A DNA stretch of 14,432 nt, taken from positions 1 through 14,432 of the forward strand of contig JAKAAK010000056.1 of assembly GCA_021797025.1 (NCBI GenBank), given 5' to 3'. Origin of the DNA: Thermoplasmata archaeon (GTDB lineage: Archaea > Thermoplasmatota > Thermoplasmata > Thermoplasmatales > Thermoplasmataceae). The notes below the pieces were generated by a model. That model was not told where the DNA came from and searched no databases. It worked only from the letters and a program-made list of their open reading frames with translations. Numbering within the stretch: the first letter of the stretch is position 1; each line of letters opens with the position of its first letter. Both the position numbers and the translations under genes were made by a program. Below are positions 1-6,723 of the stretch, piece by piece.

Positions 1-55
1 CCCCGTACTGGAAATTATCAAAGGTGGAATTGAATTAAGCCGTAAAATTAAATAA
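1..55 (+). CDS. 3' end of an upstream serine resolvase (partial)
   Basis: Only the last codons are in the window. The frame starting at base 2 reads PVLEIIKGGIELSRKIK and then TAA at 53-55. The first eight residues are identical, down to the bases, to the end of the complete resolvase gene that follows (bases 2-26 against 729-753). This is therefore almost certainly the tail of a second, related serine recombinase. After the shared stretch the two diverge: this copy has one extra G and runs nine residues further. Whether the upstream gene is complete cannot be seen from here. Confidence 0.6.
   Translation, partial: PVLEIIKGGIELSRKIK
2..26 (+). repeat. 25-bp direct repeat, copy 1
   Basis: Bases 2-26 are identical to bases 729-753, 727 bp apart and in the same orientation. 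Both copies lie in the reading frame of a serine resolvase C-terminus (PVLEIIKG). The identity starts at the first visible codons, so the repeat may extend left beyond the window. The simplest reading is tandem resolvase genes with a conserved end, though a recombination endpoint cannot be excluded. Confidence 0.75.
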
Positions 56-67
56 ATAATTTTGTCA

Positions 68-111
68 CTAAACTTCTAATTTTAATGACGTCATTAAAGT
101 AGAAAGTTTAA
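68..111. promoter_or_regulatory. Large palindrome upstream of resolvase (candidate recombinase site or operator)
   Basis: Bases 81-98 form a perfect 18-bp palindrome, TTTAATGACGTCATTAAA, centred on CG at 89-90. Extending outwards to 68-111 gives an imperfect inverted repeat with about 17 of 22 positions paired. Further TGTCA half-sites lie at 63-67, 121-125 and 132-136, and ATTTTGTCA is repeated at 59-67 and 128-136. Small serine recombinases bind inverted half-sites around a two-base crossover, often just upstream of their own gene. The position and shape fit that role or an autoregulatory operator. Function is inferred. Confidence 0.5.
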
Positions 112-143
112 TAACACCTGTGTCATTATTTTGTCAGATAAAA

Positions 144-758
144 ATGACAACAGCATTCGGGTATGTCAGAGCCAGCACTCAGGAGGAAGTGAAGCAGGGA
201 TCAAATGAAAGGCAGAAAGAGATCCTGGTTAACTTTTTTAAGGCCAAAGATTGGGATTACCAGATATACGAAGATAAGGGAAAGACAGGAGCCAATATGG
301 AGCGGGATGGATTCAAAAGAATGTTAGATGATATAGAAAAAGAAAAACCATATGCGGTTGTAGTGGCCAAGATTGACCGGTACGCAAGATCCCTCATAGA
401 CTTATTGAATTCAATCCAGGATCTTGAACAGAAGGGGATCGGATTTATATCTGTCCAGGACAGCGGTATAGATACGACATCTCCTAATGGAAGATTATTG
501 CTTCAAATACTGGGTGCATTCGCTGAATTTGAGAGAAACATGATAAATTCCAGGACAAGTGCGGGTAGGGAGAAGGCCAAGGCGATGGGAATAAAGTTTG
601 GAAGGCCACAGTATAAGACATCTAAGAAGAACGGGGGAAAATACATAGACCCTAAGAAAGTTATAGAACTCAAGGAAAAAGGCATGAGCGCTAGGGCCAT
701 TTCAAAATTCATGGGGTGTTCAATTACACCCGTACTGGAAATTATCAAAGGTGAATAA
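144..758 (+). CDS. Serine recombinase (resolvase/invertase family)
   Basis: A complete 204-residue small serine recombinase, a DNA strand-exchange enzyme using a serine nucleophile. The N-terminal catalytic domain has YVRAST with the likely nucleophile Ser11 and Arg9. KIDRYARS (76-83) supplies the conserved arginines, and the long helix begins at GRLLLQILGAFAEFERNMI (117-135). After GRP (153-155) there is a short C-terminal helix-turn-helix, about 172-202. Length is normal for the resolvase/invertase group. An in-frame GTG at 120 would add eight residues, but the family N-terminus (FGYVRAS) favours ATG 144. A TATA-like GTTTAATA lies at 106-113. The kinase gene starts directly after its stop, so the two are probably co-transcribed. 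Confidence 0.9.
   Translation: MTTAFGYVRASTQEEVKQGSNERQKEILVNFFKAKDWDYQIYEDKGKTGANMERDGFKRMLDDIEKEKPYAVVVAKIDRYARSLIDLLNSIQDLEQKGIGFISVQDSGIDTTSPNGRLLLQILGAFAEFERNMINSRTSAGREKAKAMGIKFGRPQYKTSKKNGGKYIDPKKVIELKEKGMSARAISKFMGCSITPVLEIIKGE
729..753 (+). repeat. 25-bp direct repeat, copy 2
   Basis: Identical to bases 2-26 and located at the 3' end of the complete resolvase gene. It also contains most of the ribosome site (AGGTGA, 749-754) for the kinase gene that follows. Immediately after the repeat this copy lacks one G, which puts a TAA in frame at 756-758. Confidence 0.75.
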
Positions 759-1574
759 ATGATATACTCAACCACAAAAACAAACAGCAACCTGAGAAAA
801 AAAGTTATAGAAGCAAGAGTAGCTGGAGAACATATAAGGACATGGGAACAGCACACCGGTTGGGAAAGCAGCCCATATCCATTATATAGAATATACGCTG
901 AAACTTTTGAAGATTCTCAGGCTACTATATGGCTAAGTGGTAGCAAGAATTATAAAGAGATCTCAGAAGAGGATCTTGATGATGCAGTAGGAAAAACAGA
1001 AGCCATCAAACTATGGAAGTCTTATAAATTCTCAAAAAATACACCTGATAAGGCTGCGCTTATAGTAATGGCAGGTTATCCTTTATCGGGCAAGACCACA
1101 TTGTCCAGGGCCATAGTAAACAATTGCCCGGATAATACAGTCCATGTTGAATCCGATAGTATAAGGCAGTATGTTGCAGAATCCAAAGGCCACAAATCAC
1201 CGAGATTTAGTTATACAGAATCACTAACTACTTTTAATATTGCACATGAGCTCATCAGGCTGGCCCTTTCAAGTAATGCAAACGTTATACTGGATGCAAC
1301 CAACCTCCAGGAAAAATGGAGATTCGATGCATATCTGGCTGCTGAAGAATACAGTTCACCGGTTGCTGTGGTTTTAGTGGAGGCACCAGATGATATACTT
1401 GAAAAGAGGCTGGAAAAAGCTAGTGAGGATAAGGTTAAGGCATATAATAACATGTCAAAGGTTAATTTTACCAAAGTCACAAGGAATTATCCATTAATAA
1501 AGATAGATTCATCTAATGGTATAAACGAAATGCTGGTAGAGTTAAAGGGCAAATTGCCAGTACGATTAAATTAA
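759..1574 (+). CDS. Zeta-toxin/polynucleotide-kinase-like P-loop kinase
   Basis: A 271-residue protein with a predicted small-molecule or polynucleotide kinase domain (AAA_33/zeta-like). Residues 101-107 form the leading strand LIVMAGY. The Walker A motif is GYPLSGKT at 106-113. ESDSIR follows at 131-136, where this family places its catalytic acid and substrate arginine. A second strand, VILDATNL, lies at 176-183, and a lid-region arginine is likely near 217. The first 95 residues are a separate domain without a motif I recognise. ATG follows the resolvase stop directly, with AGGTGA four bases upstream, so translation is probably coupled. No antitoxin gene is visible beside it, so a toxin role is only one possibility; a repair or nucleic-acid end kinase is another. 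Confidence 0.7.
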   Translation: MIYSTTKTNSNLRKKVIEARVAGEHIRTWEQHTGWESSPYPLYRIYAETFEDSQATIWLSGSKNYKEISEEDLDDAVGKTEAIKLWKSYKFSKNTPDKAALIVMAGYPLSGKTTLSRAIVNNCPDNTVHVESDSIRQYVAESKGHKSPRFSYTESLTTFNIAHELIRLALSSNANVILDATNLQEKWRFDAYLAAEEYSSPVAVVLVEAPDDILEKRLEKASEDKVKAYNNMSKVNFTKVTRNYPLIKIDSSNGINEMLVELKGKLPVRLN

Positions 1575-1602
1575 GTATCCAACAATGGGAATATTATTAT
1601 AG

Positions 1603-1610
1603 TCTTAAAT
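1603..1610 (+). promoter_or_regulatory. TATA-like box for the membrane protein gene
   Basis: CTTAAATT is centred about 24 bases before ATG 1631, and no Shine-Dalgarno precedes that ATG. The spacing fits a leaderless archaeal transcript. Confidence 0.45.
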
Positions 1611-1630
1611 TTTAGTGATGTGACGGAATA

Positions 1631-2557
1631 ATGAATTATGAAATAATTGCAATAATACTAACCTCTATAACAGGACCAGGTATTGCGATTCTTACAGTTT
1701 ATTTGGAATATAGAAAGGATAAAAAAGAAAAACTTCAGGACAGAAAGGATATGTGGCTGGATGTACACTATAAAGAGTTATATGAGGAATTACAGAAATT
1801 TGCTGATGAGATAATAAAACAAGATAAAACAGATAGTACAGGAAAATTGGAAACTAGTGTGATTGAATATCAATATGATAATACCAGTATTACTGCAACT
1901 ATGAATAATACAATATCAAAAGGCATAATAAAAAATAATAAGAATTCCCTGCAGCATCTTATGCACAACTATAAAAATATCTATAATAGTATAGGTTCTT
2001 TATTTATTGCTGAGGGAAAATACAAATACCAATTAAATAAAATTATAAATGAAGTATTTGAGGATATTAAAACGTTAATGTCTGAACAATTTCATGAGTT
2101 GGAACCAGGAGAAAATTCCCTATCGACAAAAGAAGGGAAATTAATTTATTATGATATAAAGACTATATATTTGAATCTTATAAAAAAAATCATTAAAAGT
2201 TCAGTAATAATTGGAGCTCATGGAATTAATGAAACTAAACCTTCATATCTATATTTTAATTACCCTTCAAATGATATAATTATGGTTATTCCATTACAAG
2301 ATAAACCAAAAACAATAGATATCGTTAATAAATTTATGAATTCTGTCTGGAATCCACTTAATAATAAATACAGCGAAAAAATAAATAAGCTCTATAAAAC
2401 ACACAACAATTTGATAAAAAATGAGGAAGATATTAAAAACTCTTTACAACAAATTATTAATGGTTTTAAATTAGGCTATGTAATCGAAGGCTACTGTGAT
2501 GTATGTGATAAAATATACCATGAAACTGATATAACAAAATTAAGGCCTAAATTATAG
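1631..2557 (+). CDS. Single-pass membrane protein of unknown function
   Basis: A 308-residue protein I do not recognise. Residues 5-25 (IIAIILTSITGPGIAILTVYL) form one hydrophobic segment. It is followed at once by a basic stretch (EYRKDKKEKLQDRKD), so the large remainder should face the cytoplasm. The body is rich in Asn, Lys and Ile and looks largely helical, with possible coiled-coil stretches around 45-60 and 245-275. A CDVC pair stands at 289-292 near the C-terminus. Base composition is more AT-rich than the resolvase and kinase genes before it, suggesting a separate origin. A TATA-like box sits about 24 bases before the ATG. A membrane-anchored defence component is possible but unsupported by any motif. 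Confidence 0.7.
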   Translation: MNYEIIAIILTSITGPGIAILTVYLEYRKDKKEKLQDRKDMWLDVHYKELYEELQKFADEIIKQDKTDSTGKLETSVIEYQYDNTSITATMNNTISKGIIKNNKNSLQHLMHNYKNIYNSIGSLFIAEGKYKYQLNKIINEVFEDIKTLMSEQFHELEPGENSLSTKEGKLIYYDIKTIYLNLIKKIIKSSVIIGAHGINETKPSYLYFNYPSNDIIMVIPLQDKPKTIDIVNKFMNSVWNPLNNKYSEKINKLYKTHNNLIKNEEDIKNSLQQIINGFKLGYVIEGYCDVCDKIYHETDITKLRPKL

Positions 2558-2562
2558 ACTTT

Positions 2563-2622
2563 AACTTAGTATTATTATCTTTTTTCCCCTTTTCAATTAT
2601 CTTCTTAAATACAAAACAAAAA
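2563..2622 (-). pseudogene. Remnant of a ribbon-helix-helix gene (3' end only)
   Basis: On the minus strand this stretch reads FCFVFKKIIEK, then shifts frame and continues KKIIILS and a stop. The 52-residue protein at 13867-14025 ends FDFVLKKIIEKEERKIIILS. The last 19 bases before the divergence, AACTTAGTATTATTATCTT on the plus strand, are identical at 2563-2581 and 13869-13887. No start or N-terminal half is recognisable, and the reading frame is broken by a net change of two bases. It is therefore a decayed copy. Confidence 0.6.
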
Positions 2623-2653
2623 AGTCTTTGGAGGTAGCATTTTATTGTGAGAA

Positions 2654-2661
2654 TATTTATA
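2654..2661 (+). promoter_or_regulatory. TATA-like box for the PD-(D/E)XK-like gene
   Basis: TATTTATA is centred about 28 bases before ATG 2686. It lies inside the region an upstream GTG (2647) would translate, which supports the ATG as the real start of a leaderless message. Confidence 0.5.
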
Positions 2662-2685
2662 TGTTTCAAACTCTTATCTTTATAT

Positions 2686-3228
2686 ATGGAACAAATTAAA
2701 GAGTTTTCAGAACTCATCAACCAGAGGAATGAAATAGACCATAAAATAGTTAAATATACGGGGCGGCCGGCTGAAAAAGGGCATATTGCTGAATGGGTAG
2801 CTTCTAAAGCGTTTCCAATAAATCTTAATGAAAGGGGGAATCAATCAGAATATGATGGTGTTTTCAATTCGGGTGACTTAAAGGGCAAATATGTAGATAT
2901 CAAATATCATGCTGTTAACAACCATATAATGAACATAAATAGTAAACTCACAAGTGAGGTATATTTGCTTGTATTCACTGGGCCTTATGAATCAGCTCAA
3001 TCATCCAAAGGTAAGGACAGACCATTCTGTATTTCTAATATATATTTATTTAATGAAAATGAGCTGTACGAGAAACTGAAGAAATGTGTGAAAATCAGCG
3101 TAGCTACAAGCGTAAGAAAGACATATTGGGAGGAAAAAGAGATTTACCCAAATAATAAAGAAAATTTTGATCTAGGGTTAAACAGAGAGGTAATAGAATT
3201 GTTCAGGTGTGAAAATACTCCTAAATAA
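2686..3228 (+). CDS. Small PD-(D/E)XK-like protein
   Basis: A 180-residue soluble protein from ATG 2686. An in-frame GTG at 2647 would add 13 residues, but the TATA box lies inside that extension. The middle has the layout of a PD-(D/E)XK nuclease fold: a helix with Glu36 (GHIAEWVAS), Asp57 (SEYDGVF), then a strand ending YVDIKYH with Asp71 and Lys73. This resembles the small DUF6998-type proteins annotated as nuclease-like, but I recall that family only by pattern. A 16S-independent check by structure would be needed to place it. No methylase is adjacent. It may be a lone restriction-type or mobile-element nuclease. Confidence 0.5.
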   Translation: MEQIKEFSELINQRNEIDHKIVKYTGRPAEKGHIAEWVASKAFPINLNERGNQSEYDGVFNSGDLKGKYVDIKYHAVNNHIMNINSKLTSEVYLLVFTGPYESAQSSKGKDRPFCISNIYLFNENELYEKLKKCVKISVATSVRKTYWEEKEIYPNNKENFDLGLNREVIELFRCENTPK

Positions 3229-3360
3229 AATATATTAACAAATTTTAGTTCATAACTATAGTTTCGCAATAATTATACTTGAAACATATGCAGGTAATTC
3301 CAATAATAGTCATATCATATTATTGACTTAGTGCCAAAACTTGGTTATTCATCTCCTATG

Positions 3361-3375
3361 TTTTTTAAAAAAAAA
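3361..3375 (-). terminator. Oligo-T terminator for the small zinc-ribbon gene
   Basis: The minus strand has nine consecutive T residues about 30 bases after the stop of the zinc-ribbon gene, followed by A6. Archaeal termination typically occurs at such T-runs without a GC-rich hairpin. Confidence 0.45.
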
Positions 3376-3403
3376 TTATACACCCTTTTGTATTGGTTTC
3401 AAA

Positions 3404-3610
3404 TCATTTGTCAACTGTATTAGGTTCGGCTTTGAGGCAAGTGCATCCCTCTACGGGGCACGGATCTACCACCATTTCTGGATTTGGTATGCTATTTACA
3501 TTAATCCTAACTTGTTCTTTTCTCCCGCCCAGATGTACCCAGCCACCGTTTAATTCAAAAATATTATGGCCACAATTCTTGCATATCTTACCATTTGCTC
3601 CCGTTTCCAT
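3404..3610 (-). CDS. Small zinc-ribbon protein
   Basis: A 68-residue protein with CKNCG at 10-14 and a second cysteine cluster CPVEGCTC at 51-58. Between them is the stretch ELNGGWVHLGG with His26. The pattern CxxCG...NGGWVH...CPVEGCxC is one I associate with short archaeal zinc-binding proteins of unknown role. Two pairs of cysteines, possibly with the histidine, should bind one zinc ion. A TATA-like box (3634-3640) lies about 27 bases upstream of the ATG and a T-run follows the gene, so it appears to be its own transcription unit. Overlapping plus-strand reading frames are antisense shadows. Confidence 0.7.
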   Translation of the reverse strand: METGANGKICKNCGHNIFELNGGWVHLGGRKEQVRINVNSIPNPEMVVDPCPVEGCTCLKAEPNTVDK

Positions 3611-3633
3611 AAAATTACAATATGGTTACCATT

Positions 3634-3640
3634 CTTTAAG
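3634..3640 (-). promoter_or_regulatory. TATA-like box for the zinc-ribbon gene
   Basis: CTTAAAG on the minus strand is centred about 27 bases before the ATG at 3610. No ribosome site is present, which fits a leaderless start. Confidence 0.4.
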
Positions 3641-3701
3641 TTTTCTATAGTCGATTCTAAGATGAATTAATTTAGGATATACTCATTTTACCATAAATTT
3701 T

Positions 3702-4874
3702 TCATATTTCATATCCTATTAAAGATGTTTGATAATAATATAACCATTCCTTTAACTGATGTAGCTGCTGCCCTATTTTGCCCTCTACTCTATTTATGCC
3801 GTATTTATTATCAATTATGGATCCATATAATTTGCCTCCACAGAATTGGACGTCTTTATACAAAGAGACTATTTTTCCTATTTCAGAACTATACACTCTC
3901 TGATAGGTCTTGGCATCAGCTTTACTCATTTTATAATCATATGGACATATCTTATCACATGCATTTATAAGGCCATATTTTGCTGAGATTATTTTCACAT
4001 CTAAACTATTGTTATGTTTCAAATAGTTCCTTAAAACATGATAATAGGGGCCGTCATAAACATTAAACGCCATTCCTGGTTTTTCAGTTTTTCTCATTGA
4101 GCACGACAATATTAGCAATCTTTTATTACTGGGCCTATTTTTCAATATATTTTCCCTCTTTTCATCTATGAAATTAAAAAGATTTTTTATATTCTCTGCA
4201 ACCTGCTCAAATCTATCATTGTTTTTATGTGATTGCTCTATGTTATACCTGAAAATCCAGCCCTTATAATCAGAGGCCCAGATATTTTCACGCTCAAACA
4301 TTTCTATCCTCTTTTTATTAAATGCGCCTAGAGGAAATATATCATCCTCTGGGTGGAGAACGTGAATAGCATGTAAAACGTTTGCTAAAAATACATCAGA
4401 ATTAATTCTTACCATTCTCACATGCTTTTCTACTTTGTCTAATAAACCACCAACAGCAACTTTTTTAAATCCTAAATCTCTCTGTTCTTCATAGCTTCTT
4501 ACATATTCAGCCACAGTAACACCCTGGGCAACACCCATTAATTCGAATTTATATTTTCCCTTCTCATATTCTGATTTTGCAAGTTTAGCTGATTCTAACG
4601 TCTTTTTCGGATCTCTATAATAGTCCTTTATTATTCCGTATTGCACGTTCATTTTCTCATATTCATTGAATAATTCAGTATAGTTCATGGGTTTCTTCTG
4701 GTATATTCCTGAATCCCCAATTTTAAAGTCGGTTAAATTGAAACTCGCAAATTTTTCCTTAAAATTATCAGTTGTATACGCATGGGCCAGGATGCCGAAT
4801 TTGCCCTTATAATCTTTTAATTGTTCTAATATCCTTAATGAGACAGGCCTATCTAGAACAAATACAGGTATCAT
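3702..4874 (-). CDS. dpdA: DpdA-like DNA-guanine transglycosylase with DUF6884/YaaA-like tail
   Basis: A 390-residue protein. Residues 1-245 follow the tRNA-guanine transglycosylase barrel. IGDSGIYQ (52-59) matches the TGT DSGGxQ motif with the substrate-binding Asp54. LMGVAQG (112-118) matches the GIVQG loop, and VGGLL (141-145) the GGL loop. NIWASDYKGW (197-206) sits where the nucleophilic aspartate is expected, so Asp202. Residues 253-380 match the DUF6884/YaaA pattern: LLILSCSMRK, VYDGPYYHVLRNYL, IISAKYGL and PYDYKM. DpdA exchanges guanine in DNA for preQ0-type 7-deazaguanines. Unlike tRNA enzymes, this protein has no cysteines in the barrel, so the usual zinc site is absent, and there is no PUA domain. 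It has its own promoter downstream of the helicase operon. Assignment is by motif and neighbourhood; a tRNA target is unlikely but not excluded. Confidence 0.75.
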   Translation of the reverse strand: MIPVFVLDRPVSLRILEQLKDYKGKFGILAHAYTTDNFKEKFASFNLTDFKIGDSGIYQKKPMNYTELFNEYEKMNVQYGIIKDYYRDPKKTLESAKLAKSEYEKGKYKFELMGVAQGVTVAEYVRSYEEQRDLGFKKVAVGGLLDKVEKHVRMVRINSDVFLANVLHAIHVLHPEDDIFPLGAFNKKRIEMFERENIWASDYKGWIFRYNIEQSHKNNDRFEQVAENIKNLFNFIDEKRENILKNRPSNKRLLILSCSMRKTEKPGMAFNVYDGPYYHVLRNYLKHNNSLDVKIISAKYGLINACDKICPYDYKMSKADAKTYQRVYSSEIGKIVSLYKDVQFCGGKLYGSIIDNKYGINRVEGKIGQQLHQLKEWLYYYQTSLIGYEI

Positions 4875-4892
4875 AATTGTGTAGGACCACAG

Positions 4893-4900
4893 TTTATATT
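4893..4900 (-). promoter_or_regulatory. TATA box for the dpdA-like gene
   Basis: AATATAAA on the minus strand is centred 22-23 bases before the ATG at 4874. This places transcription start at or next to the ATG, so the message is probably leaderless and dpdA is expressed separately from the upstream operon. Confidence 0.55.
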
Positions 4901-5053
4901 AATTTTATGATTTTAAGTATGAAATAATGCCCAAGCACATAGATGAAATGATATTTAAATCTCATAATGTATTTTAATATTATCAAACAAATATAACTAA
5001 AAATTAGGAATTCCATTTAACTATCATGGAGACCCATGAACTTAGACGTACAT

Positions 5054-6247
5054 TCAGTAGCCTTTATCATTTTGAGATCTACTTAGTATGTTTATCAATT
5101 TACGAACGCGAGCTGGAATTAAATTCTTTGACATAAAACTACTCTGCCCTTCAACAAGATTGGTTATAGCTTTTAACACATTTTCACTTTCTAAAATTTC
5201 CTTTACAGTATATGTACTCGTAGGGTCTACACAGTAAGCATTTACAAGTTCGAATATTACCCAAGGTTTCAGTACCCTAAATACATACTTTTCGCTATCA
5301 ATCTTTGATGAATATAATGAGCTTTGGTTCTTTATATTTTTCATACTATATTCAGTGCCTCTTTTTACCTCTCTTAATGAATTTTCCATTACATGTCGTG
5401 GAATTGAAACTATATACGAATAAGGAGTTTCATGAGTTGGTTGCCCATAAAATTGGAATATAGATTCTGGGGAATAGAATATCTCTCTTAGGTGCATGAT
5501 TAAATTAAGTTCATGCTTATGCTTACCTTGAACCTCCCAATTATTTATGGAATATATGTACCCTGCATACACCCCTGGGCCGTAATCTTTTACGAAATCA
5601 AGAATTTCTTTTGTCATTGCAAGTTTCATTGGTTGAAATTTTAACTTGTCTGATAAAAAGAGCCCAACCTGGGCACTTATGGAGCAGAGATCAATTTTTC
5701 TAACAGTAAACCGATATCCAGATGTAAGGGATTCGGCTGTGAACCTTATGAGAACACTTGAGAATGATATATTAGCCATTTCACTATTTCCTCTGAAGTC
5801 ATTCTTAATATTATATTGAAATTTAGGGGATTGCAATACAAAACCGTTGATACTCTCTTGTTTGTGAAAAAAGATCGGTCTATTATATGAAAAATAAAAA
5901 TCTAGAGCCCATACGTAACTTTCATAGAGCTTATCTTCAAGTTCCACCGAATCTAACATCCCCCAAGATACAAATCTTTTATTTTCATCATAGTTATATA
6001 TATTTGAAACAATTACTGAAGAACTTTTTTTCCCTATTTCATTGAGAAATTTTAGTATATCTGTAGATTTCATGTCCAATCTAACAAATGAATCAAGCCT
6101 GGGTATCAAAACTGGGTAAGTATTCGTTATGGACAATACTTGATTAAAACCAAACCCGTTTTCTATCGGTAGGTTGACAGTTCTATATATCTTATTAAAA
6201 ATGGGGGCATTTATCGCGTATATTATTTCCCTCTCAGTATCCGCCAA
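5054..6247 (-). CDS. Unknown protein, last gene of the helicase operon
   Basis: A 397-residue protein whose family I cannot identify. It has no signal peptide, membrane segment, zinc motif or nuclease or ATPase motif that I can see. It looks like a mixed alpha/beta soluble protein. The last 80 residues (TYTVKEILESENVL... IPARVRKLINILSR) are helical and basic and could include a helix-turn-helix. The start is a TTG at 6247-6245, chosen because AGGAGGTGA lies six bases before it. The first 25 bases overlap the end of the PLD gene, so synthesis is almost certainly coupled. Stable placement after helicase and PLD suggests a subunit or specificity factor of the same complex. It might correspond to a divergent Dpd accessory protein, but I cannot show this. 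Confidence 0.8.
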   Translation of the reverse strand: MADTEREIIYAINAPIFNKIYRTVNLPIENGFGFNQVLSITNTYPVLIPRLDSFVRLDMKSTDILKFLNEIGKKSSSVIVSNIYNYDENKRFVSWGMLDSVELEDKLYESYVWALDFYFSYNRPIFFHKQESINGFVLQSPKFQYNIKNDFRGNSEMANISFSSVLIRFTAESLTSGYRFTVRKIDLCSISAQVGLFLSDKLKFQPMKLAMTKEILDFVKDYGPGVYAGYIYSINNWEVQGKHKHELNLIMHLREIFYSPESIFQFYGQPTHETPYSYIVSIPRHVMENSLREVKRGTEYSMKNIKNQSSLYSSKIDSEKYVFRVLKPWVIFELVNAYCVDPTSTYTVKEILESENVLKAITNLVEGQSSFMSKNLIPARVRKLINILSRSQNDKGY

Positions 6248-6723
6248 TAACTATCACCTCCTATTAACTGCTTCAGTACTACCTCCTGATTATTTACATA
6301 TGAAATATTTACCGCCTCTTCATTTCTATTCATACCACTATATGTAATGTTTGCAGACCCCATATACATTAATCTTTTACCAACTACCGCCTTGGCGTGT
6401 AGATTATCCACAAAATCGTACTTAAAATTCTCTTTGGATAGAGTTTTTATACTTCTGGAATTTAGTTCGTTATATTCCTGGCCTTTAGAAAATAAAAATA
6501 CAGAATCTATCTTACTTTCTCTGAAATGCTTTGCTAAATCAATTAGTAGAATACATTTCTCATTATCCGGCCATGTGGTCACAAGCTCAACATGCACGTC
6601 AATCCATGGTGATATAAAATACACCGTATCCTCTTCACTTGATACTAGATAGATATGAGGTATTATCCACTTTAAATCTGGGCCTTTAAATATCAAGGAA
6701 ACTATAACCTCCTTTACCTTCAT
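6223..6723 (-). CDS. dpdK: DpdK-like single-HKD phospholipase-D-family protein
   Basis: A 166-residue PLD-superfamily protein with one HKD motif. LHAKAVVGK gives His109 and Lys111, followed by GSANIT (122-127) with Ser123 and Asn125, and Glu135 in NRNEEAV. An early strand, TVYFISPWID (33-42), is also typical. Single-HKD proteins of this size act as dimers, usually as nucleases in defence systems. The start is uncertain. ATG 6723 overlaps the helicase gene by 38 bases and has a poor ribosome site. The in-frame TTG at 6696-6694 has AAGGAGGTT nine bases upstream and gives a 157-residue protein that keeps all motifs. The pair helicase-DUF1998 plus PLD is the arrangement of DpdJ-DpdK; DISARM DrmC is the main alternative. 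Confidence 0.75.
   Translation of the reverse strand: MKVKEVIVSLIFKGPDLKWIIPHIYLVSSEEDTVYFISPWIDVHVELVTTWPDNEKCILLIDLAKHFRESKIDSVFLFSKGQEYNELNSRSIKTLSKENFKYDFVDNLHAKAVVGKRLMYMGSANITYSGMNRNEEAVNISYVNNQEVVLKQLIGGDSYWRILRGK
6254..6262 (-). promoter_or_regulatory. Strong Shine-Dalgarno deciding a TTG start
   Basis: The minus strand reads AGGAGGTGA, a nearly full complement of the archaeal 16S rRNA 3' end, six bases before the TTG at 6247. No ATG lies near in this frame. A rare start paired with such a strong site suggests tuned, coupled translation. Confidence 0.8.

Noticed and set aside
3341..3650. Two plus-strand reading frames
   Set aside because: They lie antisense to the zinc-ribbon gene, which has two conserved cysteine clusters, a promoter and a terminator. 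The plus frames are low-complexity and lack motifs.
4928..4978. Short plus-strand frame starting ATGCCCAAGCAC between dpdA and the 397-residue gene
   Set aside because: It encodes only 16 residues, has no ribosome site and resembles nothing known. The 180-base gap mainly holds the dpdA promoter.
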